Source of the DNA: an uncultured Schwartzia sp.
Lineage (GTDB): Bacteria > Bacillota > Negativicutes > Selenomonadales > Selenomonadaceae
DNA: 10,187 nt
Direction: 5' to 3'
NCBI GenBank assembly: GCA_905373705.1
Contig: CAJPUA010000015.1
Coordinates: 1 to 10,187 of the forward strand
Positions 4,949 to 10,187 of this stretch are shown here, piece by piece (positions within the stretch are counted from its first letter, which is position 1; each line of letters begins with the position of its first letter). The translations under genes were made by a program, and so were the position numbers. The notes below the pieces were generated by a model that saw nothing but the letters and a program-made list of their open reading frames with translations, was not told the origin of the DNA and made no database searches.

Positions 4949-7539
4949 TATTTTCCGCTTTTTAAAGATGAAATTATAATCGCGGCCTCCTCCTTAGTCA
5001 TCAAGATCTCCCGCGGTTTGCTGCCCATATTAGGACCAATGATCTTCACTTCTTCCATTGTGTCAATCAGGCGTGCCGCCCGCGTATAGCCAATACGAAA
5101 GCGCCGTTGAATACTGGAAGCCGAAGCTTGACCCGCGTTGAATATAAATTCCACCGCCGGTTCCAAAAGTTCATCGACAGATACGGCAGATGTGTCAGAG
5201 GTTTCCGGTTCTGTACTGGCGTTTTCCGTAAAGTCAATCAAATCCTCATTAGGAACCGTTTGCTGTCCCTGTGAGCGAATATAGTCCAGCAGGCGCTCGA
5301 TTTCTTCGTCGCTGATAAACGCCCCCTGCACGCGCAAAGGTTTTGCGGCACCAACCGGTGAAAACAACATATCGCCATTGCCTAAGAGTTTTTCTGCCCC
5401 GCCGCGATCAAGGATCGTGCGCGAGTCCGTCAGCGACGATACAGCGAAGGAGATACGCGACGGGATATTCGCCTTGATGAGACCGGTGATAACGTTGACT
5501 GACGGCCGCTGGGTCGCCAAGACTAAATGAATCCCTGCGGCGCGCGCCTTTTGCGCTAAGCGGCAGATCGCGTCCTCGACATCGCGGGACGCCACCATCA
5601 TGAGATCCGCTAACTCATCAATGATGATCACCACCGCGGGCATTTTCTCCTCGGGAGGCACCGTCTGATTATAATGACGGAGATCCCGAACGCTGGCGGC
5701 GGCAAACTTTGCGTAGCGGTTCTCCATCTCCCGTACTGACCAGTTTAAAACGGAAGCGGCCTTTTGGGCGTCAGTCACTACCGGCGCCATCAAGTGGGGA
5801 ATATCATTGTAGCCTGAGAGTTCGACCATTTTGGGATCAATCAGAATAAATTTTACTTCATCGGGAGCCGCCTTGAACAAAATGCTGGTAATCAAGGTAT
5901 TAATACACACGGACTTTCCTGAACCGGTCGCCCCCGCGACAAGAAGGTGCGGCATTTTCGCCAGATCTGCCAGGATCGTCTGACCGCCAATGTCCATGCC
6001 CAGCCCGACGGTCAGCTTGGACGGCGCGGCGGTAAAAGCCGCCGTTTCTAGTACATCGCGCAACTGAACGCTTTCCAGCTTTTTATTCGGCACTTCAATC
6101 CCAATGACAGATTTCCCCGGCACCGGCTCAATCCGGACAGAAAAGGCCGCTAATGCCAGCGCCAGATCATCGGCTAAATTCGTGATCTTACTTACCTTGA
6201 CCCCGGGAGCCGGTTCCACTTCATAGCGCGTAACCGCCGGTCCGTGGCAGGCATTAACAATAGACGCTTTGACATTGAAGTTTTCCATTGTCTGCGTCAG
6301 TATCCGAGAGTTTTCCGCAATCTCCTGTTCCAGCTTCGTATTTGGCACGCGATTACGATGCTGCAATATATCGGCAACTTTAGGGACGACATAAGTTGGC
6401 GCTTCGCCTTCCGGTAAAGATAAAGCTGCAGGCGGTAATTCCCCTGTTCCCTGCCCTATCGTTTCTTTAGTTTCCGAATTTTCGTATTCTGCCACCGGTG
6501 ATGACATTGCCCGATCGGAAACAGCAGGAGTTTCCTCACTGGTGGGAGAATTTGCTGTATCGCCAAAGTTGTCATTGGGAAACGTCAGCGCGGACGCCAG
6601 ATCGTCGGAATTCTCGGGCGACCATACAGGTTCCGAATCCGTTATTTCTGATGATATCATTGCTGCAGAGGTATTTTGTGCTGCTATAACTGTTCCCTCT
6701 TTTACAGGCTCTGCTTCCTTTACTTCATCATCTGTCTTTTGGTGTATTCCTGTCCAAAGAGCTGCAGTAGCTAAGCGTCGCCCTTCGTCGTTTTCGTTTT
6801 TTTCCCCCGTCTCACGGGATTCGGTTTGTGGGGAGTGAACGCTCGGTTCGGTTGGCGTTGCCGAAGTCGAACTAGTGAGAGCGGCGGTCTCCCGGAAATG
6901 CGTATCACGTTCCTGATCATACATGAGTTCGGGGGAGCTTTTTCCCAGAGGCATCGCTTGCTGATACATCTGCTGCGCTTTTTCGCGAGCGATAGCGATT
7001 TGTTCTTTCGCTTTCGCTCCGGTTTTATTGACCCCCGACGCCAGCGACCATGACGTTACCAAGATTAACGAAGCGACGGCCCCCGCGCCTAACAGGATAA
7101 CGCCGCCTGTGACGCCAAAAAATTTACGAATCAGGAAAAGCAGCCCGCCGCCCAGAAGGCCTCCCCCTGTCGGTAAACGATCAAGTAAAATTTCTCCGCC
7201 GATCGGTATCGCAAAGTGATGATAAAGTGCTAACAGCGCAGCAAATAATCCCGCCGACCCAATCGTAGCAGCAGAAACCTTTAACCCTTGATGTTTGAGG
7301 ATGAGGCGCAGTCCCAGCCACAGCAAAAAAAGCGCGGCCAGCCAGCTGCCCACGCCGAAAAAATAGCGCAAAAACTGCGCGAAATATAGCCCGACAAAGC
7401 CTACGTTCTCTCCCAGAAGCCCTCCCAAGGATATGACCGCTGCCGTGACAAACGCTATGCCGCCTAATTCATGCTTGCGTCCATCCGATATTTTTTTCGT
7501 CGGCTGTTTTCGCCTTTTTTGTCTGCTTCTCAACCACAA
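4948..7539 (-). CDS. ftsK: FtsK/SpoIIIE family DNA translocase
   Basis: A membrane-anchored, ATP-driven double-stranded DNA pump that clears and segregates chromosome ends at the closing septum (or into the forespore, if the host sporulates). It is 863 codons as drawn. The basic N-terminus is followed by a membrane region of about four helices (roughly 26-45, 63-81, 90-108, 143-163). A low-complexity Ser/Thr/Glu-rich linker follows (about 170-380), then the alpha and beta motor domains (about 385-755) with Walker A GATGSGKS (536-543) and Walker B VVIIIDELADL (636-646, Asp641/Glu642). The C-terminal gamma winged helix (about 788-850, ASSIQRRFRIGYTRAARLID) recognises DNA polarity sequences. The start is not ATG: codon 1 is TTG 7539, directly after an in-frame TGA. 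A second TTG at 7533 has a GGGTGA site (7545-7540) six bases upstream and is the better start, giving 861 residues. It lies 12 bases (as drawn) after the deaminase stop, as the last gene of the operon. Confidence 0.95.
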   Translation of the reverse strand: MWLRSRQKRRKQPTKKISDGRKHELGGIAFVTAAVISLGGLLGENVGFVGLYFAQFLRYFFGVGSWLAALFLLWLGLRLILKHQGLKVSAATIGSAGLFAALLALYHHFAIPIGGEILLDRLPTGGGLLGGGLLFLIRKFFGVTGGVILLGAGAVASLILVTSWSLASGVNKTGAKAKEQIAIAREKAQQMYQQAMPLGKSSPELMYDQERDTHFRETAALTSSTSATPTEPSVHSPQTESRETGEKNENDEGRRLATAALWTGIHQKTDDEVKEAEPVKEGTVIAAQNTSAAMISSEITDSEPVWSPENSDDLASALTFPNDNFGDTANSPTSEETPAVSDRAMSSPVAEYENSETKETIGQGTGELPPAALSLPEGEAPTYVVPKVADILQHRNRVPNTKLEQEIAENSRILTQTMENFNVKASIVNACHGPAVTRYEVEPAPGVKVSKITNLADDLALALAAFSVRIEPVPGKSVIGIEVPNKKLESVQLRDVLETAAFTAAPSKLTVGLGMDIGGQTILADLAKMPHLLVAGATGSGKSVCINTLITSILFKAAPDEVKFILIDPKMVELSGYNDIPHLMAPVVTDAQKAASVLNWSVREMENRYAKFAAASVRDLRHYNQTVPPEEKMPAVVIIIDELADLMMVASRDVEDAICRLAQKARAAGIHLVLATQRPSVNVITGLIKANIPSRISFAVSSLTDSRTILDRGGAEKLLGNGDMLFSPVGAAKPLRVQGAFISDEEIERLLDYIRSQGQQTVPNEDLIDFTENASTEPETSDTSAVSVDELLEPAVEFIFNAGQASASSIQRRFRIGYTRAARLIDTMEEVKIIGPNMGSKPREILMTKEEAAIIISSLKSGK

Positions 7540-7545
7540 TCACCC
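7540..7545 (-). promoter_or_regulatory. Ribosome binding site deciding the ftsK start
   Basis: GGGTGA on the minus strand matches the GGTGA part of the anti-Shine-Dalgarno complement. It abuts TTG 7539 with no spacer but lies six bases before TTG 7533, which favours the latter as the true initiation codon. It sits in the short gap after the deaminase stop (7554-7552), consistent with translational coupling. Confidence 0.5.
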
Positions 7546-7551
7546 GAAATG

Positions 7552-8826
7552 TCAATGAGATATTCGCATTGCACAGCGATTCGCTTCAAAAATAATTCGT
7601 TCTTCGTCCAGCGAGAGCATCTCGCCTTTTTCCATTAAAACTTTACCGTTAATCACGACGGTATCCACAGAGCGAAGGGACGCCGAATATGTCAGCAGGG
7701 AAACCAGATCGAACTTTGGGCACCACTCTGCCCCGTTCATATCAAACAGTACAATATCGGCGAGGGCGCCTTTTTCGAGACGTCCCAAATTTTTAATGCC
7801 GACGGCTTTCGCGCCATTCTCCGTCGCCATTCTCACCGCTTCTCGTGCCGGTACTGCCAAAGGATCCAATGTATCTACCTTGTGAAGAAGCGCTGCTAAG
7901 CGCATTTCTTCCAGCATATCGAGATTGTTGTTGCTCGAAGCCCCATCCGTCCCCAGCGCTACGCAAATCCCGGTTTCTAGCATTTTAGGAACTGGTGCGA
8001 CTCCGCTGGCGAGCTTCATATTGCTGCCAGGATTATGAGCTACCCGGACATGGTACTTCTTCATTAACGCGAGGTCATCGTCCGTCACGTGAACGCAGTG
8101 CGCCGCCAGGACGCCGCAATCCAATACGCCCACGCTCTCCATCAGAGCGATAGGTGTCATCCCGTGTTCTTTCAGACAATTTTCCACCTCCCCCTTCGTT
8201 TCCGAAAGGTGGATATGAATTTCCGCGCGGTACTCTTTGGCTGCTGCTACAACTTGACGCAAAAAATCCGGCGGGCAGGTGTATGGTGCGTGAGGACCGA
8301 ACATTACGGTAATGCGGCCGTCACCTGCGCCGTGATACGTTTTAAACAGCTCTTTGTTTTCCTCTAAGGCTTGCTGCCCATTCGGCGCGACGCCAATCAT
8401 GCCACGGGCTAGAACTGCTCGCATGCCCGACTCTATGGCGGCTTCCGCCACTTTATCCATATCGCCGTACATATCGGCAAAGGTGGTCGTGCCGCCGCGG
8501 ATCATTTCCACCGCCGCCAGCATTGCACCCCAATAAATGTCCTCTTTCTTCATCTTGGCTTCGATTGGCCATATCTTATTTTGGAGCCAATCCATAAGAT
8601 TCATGTCGTCAGCGTAGCTGCGGAGCAACGTCATTGACGCATGGGTGTGCGCGTTTACAAAGCCAGGAACAGCCAGCTTTCCAGTCGCGTCAATCACCGC
8701 GTCCGCCGTAAAGTCGGGCGGGACTTCGCCGACCGCGGCGATCTTATTTTCATCAATTGCCAGACTGCCCTCGGCGACGTTTCCCTCCGGTAACAGCAGG
8801 GAGGCGTTCTTGATTAACGTTTTCAT
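7552..8826 (-). CDS. mtaD: 5-methylthioadenosine/S-adenosylhomocysteine deaminase (amidohydrolase family)
   Basis: A complete 424-residue metal-dependent amidohydrolase of the group that includes Thermotoga TM0936 and the methanogen DadD. It removes the 6-amino group of S-adenosylhomocysteine, 5'-methylthioadenosine and often 5'-deoxyadenosine or adenosine, giving the inosyl forms and ammonia. Landmarks: NAHTHAS with metal ligands His60 and His62; FGPHAPYT (His179); IHIHLSET with metal ligand His206 and the proton-shuttle Glu209; AAHCVH (His243/His246); and LGTDGASSNN with metal ligand Asp294. A small beta-sandwich is formed by the two ends (about 1-52 and the last 70 residues). ATG 8826 is preceded by GAGGGAGAG, which overlaps the stop of the upstream ahcY-type gene; the gap is 13 bases. 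Its place directly after an SAH hydrolase and before ftsK points to SAH or MTA salvage. Guanine or cytosine deaminase is less likely given the HLSET and GTDGASSNN pattern. Confidence 0.9.
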   Translation of the reverse strand: MKTLIKNASLLLPEGNVAEGSLAIDENKIAAVGEVPPDFTADAVIDATGKLAVPGFVNAHTHASMTLLRSYADDMNLMDWLQNKIWPIEAKMKKEDIYWGAMLAAVEMIRGGTTTFADMYGDMDKVAEAAIESGMRAVLARGMIGVAPNGQQALEENKELFKTYHGAGDGRITVMFGPHAPYTCPPDFLRQVVAAAKEYRAEIHIHLSETKGEVENCLKEHGMTPIALMESVGVLDCGVLAAHCVHVTDDDLALMKKYHVRVAHNPGSNMKLASGVAPVPKMLETGICVALGTDGASSNNNLDMLEEMRLAALLHKVDTLDPLAVPAREAVRMATENGAKAVGIKNLGRLEKGALADIVLFDMNGAEWCPKFDLVSLLTYSASLRSVDTVVINGKVLMEKGEMLSLDEERIIFEANRCAMRISH

Positions 8827-8839
8827 TGGTTACTCTCCC

Positions 8840-10081
8840 TCATGCTTCCCCTAGGTATTTTTTTTGTTCCTCTGTCAGCTCGTCGATCTTTATCCCCATG
8901 GACGCCAGCTTGATTTCGGCAATTTTCGTATTGATTTCGTCAGGCATGAGATAGACCTCATTTTTCATCTCCTGATGATGGTTCAAAAGATGAAGCGCTG
9001 AGAAGAACTGCACAGCGAAGGACAGATCCATGATTTCTGCAGGGTGTCCGTCGCCTGCCGCCAGATTAACGAGCCGACCTTCCGCCAACAGGTAGAGCTT
9101 CCGCCCGTCCCGCTGCTTAAACTCTTCAATATTATTGCGTACTGTCCGGCGAGATACCGACAGCTTCGCAAGTTCCGGGATATTGATCTCTACGTCAAAG
9201 TGTCCGGAATTTGCCATGATCGCGCCGTCTTTCATATCAGCAAAATGACGCTCCCGAATAATATCTTTATCTCCAGTCAGCGTCAGGAAAATGTCGCCAA
9301 TTTTTGCCGCTTCGTCCATCGGCATGACCCGAAAACCGTCAAATACAGCTTCGATCGCCTTGATCGGATCGACTTCGGTAACAATGACGTTACCGCCCAA
9401 GCCTTTGGCGCGCATAGCGCAGCCTTTGCCGCACCAGCCATAACCGGCGATGACGACATTTTTCCCGGCAATGACGAGATTCGTCGTCCCCATGATGCCG
9501 TCCCACGTCGACTGCCCCGTACCGTAACGGTTGTCGAAAAGATACTTGCAGTAAGCGTCGTTGGCGGCAATCATTGGAAATTCAAGTTTTCCTTTTGCCG
9601 CCAGCGCATGCAGACGATGAACGCCGGTCGTCGTCTCCTCAGAGCCGCCCAGTATTCCCGGTAAAAGGTCACGGCGTTTCGTATGCAGCATGGAAACAAG
9701 ATCGCCGCCATCGTCGATGATGATCTCCGGACGAGTATCAAGCGCTTTTGTGAGAAATTCATCGTATTCTTTCGCTGAACAACCATGCGTGGCATACACC
9801 AGAACGCCGGCTTCGGCCAGCGCCGCGGCAATGTCGTCCTGTGTGGAAAGCGGATTACTGCCGGTAATCGCCACTTCCGCCCCCGCATTTTTCATGACCA
9901 GCGCCAAATAAGCCGTTTTAGCTTCCAAATGAATGGTCATAACAATGTGTTTGCCAGCGAAAGGCTTCGTCTGAGAATATTCCGCTTCAATTTTGTTCAA
10001 AACCGGCATGAAATTCTTCACCCACGCGATTTTATCATGCCCTGAAGGCGCCAGATTAATATCCCGGATCACCGATTCCAT
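8840..10081 (-). CDS. ahcY: Adenosylhomocysteinase family enzyme (SAH or S-inosylhomocysteine hydrolase)
   Basis: A complete 413-residue member of the S-adenosylhomocysteine hydrolase family, in the short form without the roughly 40-residue insert of many bacterial enzymes. It should split SAH (or its deaminated form SIH) into homocysteine and nucleoside using bound NAD+. Landmarks: IHLEAKTA (50-57, His51), STQDD (79-83), IDDGGD (122-127, Asp124), SEETTTGVHRL (147-157), NDAYCKYLFDN (174-184) with the catalytic Lys179 and Asp183, RYGTGQSTWD, the NAD+ motif AGYGWCGKGCA (212-222), NSGHFDVE (291-298), and LAEGRLVNLAAGDGHP (332-347). The C-terminus TEEQKKYLGEA replaces the KPxxYRY end of classical forms. 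The pattern closely resembles, from memory, the Thermotoga maritima enzyme. The adenine-contact Thr-x-Glu/Gln of classical enzymes is replaced by Glu53 and Lys55. GAGGAGG (10095-10089) lies 7 bases before ATG 10081. It is the first gene of the ahcY-deaminase-ftsK unit. Confidence 0.93.
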   Translation of the reverse strand: MESVIRDINLAPSGHDKIAWVKNFMPVLNKIEAEYSQTKPFAGKHIVMTIHLEAKTAYLALVMKNAGAEVAITGSNPLSTQDDIAAALAEAGVLVYATHGCSAKEYDEFLTKALDTRPEIIIDDGGDLVSMLHTKRRDLLPGILGGSEETTTGVHRLHALAAKGKLEFPMIAANDAYCKYLFDNRYGTGQSTWDGIMGTTNLVIAGKNVVIAGYGWCGKGCAMRAKGLGGNVIVTEVDPIKAIEAVFDGFRVMPMDEAAKIGDIFLTLTGDKDIIRERHFADMKDGAIMANSGHFDVEINIPELAKLSVSRRTVRNNIEEFKQRDGRKLYLLAEGRLVNLAAGDGHPAEIMDLSFAVQFFSALHLLNHHQEMKNEVYLMPDEINTKIAEIKLASMGIKIDELTEEQKKYLGEA

Positions 10082-10136
10082 AATTCTGCCTCCTCAATAA
10101 AAATATCTCGCTAAAATAAAGGACAAGTTAAATTTT

Positions 10137-10166
10137 ATTATAGCATAGATAAGGAAGAAGGGACAA
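10137..10166 (-). promoter_or_regulatory. Promoter of the ahcY-deaminase-ftsK operon
   Basis: On the minus strand TTGTCC (10166-10161) is separated by 18 bases from a perfect TATAAT (10142-10137). Initiation near 10130 leaves a leader of about 50 bases, too short for a known SAH or SAM riboswitch. A related copy of the -35 segment (AACTTGTCC, about 10129-10121) lies just downstream of the start point. Confidence 0.75.
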
Positions 10167-10187
10167 GGTCGAAACCTTAGGCAAATC

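Noticed and set aside
6420..6960. Possible foreign insertion in the middle of ftsK
   Set aside because: The Ser/Thr/Glu-rich low-complexity stretch is the normal variable linker between the membrane part and the motor in this family, and the frame is intact.
9044..9664. Plus-strand open frame of 206 codons inside the ahcY-type gene
   Set aside because: It lies antisense to a gene with clear family motifs along its whole length, has no recognisable protein features, and is explained by the GC codon structure of the opposite strand.
10082..10130. SAH riboswitch in front of the ahcY-type gene
   Set aside because: The leader from the predicted start point is about 50 bases, AT-rich, and lacks the conserved GC-rich core of SAH riboswitches.

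Overview
The window looks like ordinary chromosome from a motile, anaerobic-type Gram-positive-lineage (Firmicutes) bacterium. A Negativicutes relative is my best guess, inferred from the mix of protein styles: a Thermotoga/Clostridia-type short adenosylhomocysteinase, a clostridial-type O-acetylhomoserine sulfhydrylase, a GltD-like oxidoreductase, SpoIIIE/FtsK and a dCache chemoreceptor. Strong AGGAGG ribosome sites and near-consensus sigma-A promoters agree with this. No phage, transposase, CRISPR or defence gene is visible.

Layout. Bases 2-709 (+) are the C-terminal part of a GltD-like FAD/NAD(P) oxidoreductase whose start lies outside the window. A 124-base gap with two dyads leads to a complete metY-type gene (834-2102, +), closed by a strong hairpin (2114-2155) that also works backwards. 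Everything after it is on the minus strand: a 707-residue methyl-accepting chemotaxis protein (2182-4305), an AT-rich spacer (about 4306-4765), tRNA-Leu(CAA) with its own promoter and terminator (4766-4852), then a three-gene transcription unit read from right to left: ahcY-type hydrolase (8840-10081), MTA/SAH deaminase (7552-8826) and FtsK/SpoIIIE DNA translocase (4948-7539). The three genes are 12-13 bases apart and share one clear promoter at 10137-10166.

How the genes fit together. The hydrolase and deaminase both act on S-adenosylhomocysteine (SAH), the by-product of SAM-dependent methylation. The metY-type enzyme makes homocysteine, which is also the product of the hydrolase, so the two ends of the window meet in the methionine/homocysteine pool. 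The chemoreceptor and the DNA translocase have no obvious link to this.

Most interesting point: the hydrolase has the HLEAKTA active-site variant instead of the classical HMT-x-(Q/E)-TA and is co-transcribed with an SAH deaminase. Its physiological substrate could therefore be S-inosylhomocysteine rather than SAH. Smaller points are a three-half-site CCGATA arrangement before metY, a start-codon correction for ftsK, a possible upstream ORF overlapping the chemoreceptor start, and short open fragments in the AT-rich spacer beside tRNA-Leu. I did not find a convincing undescribed system here.
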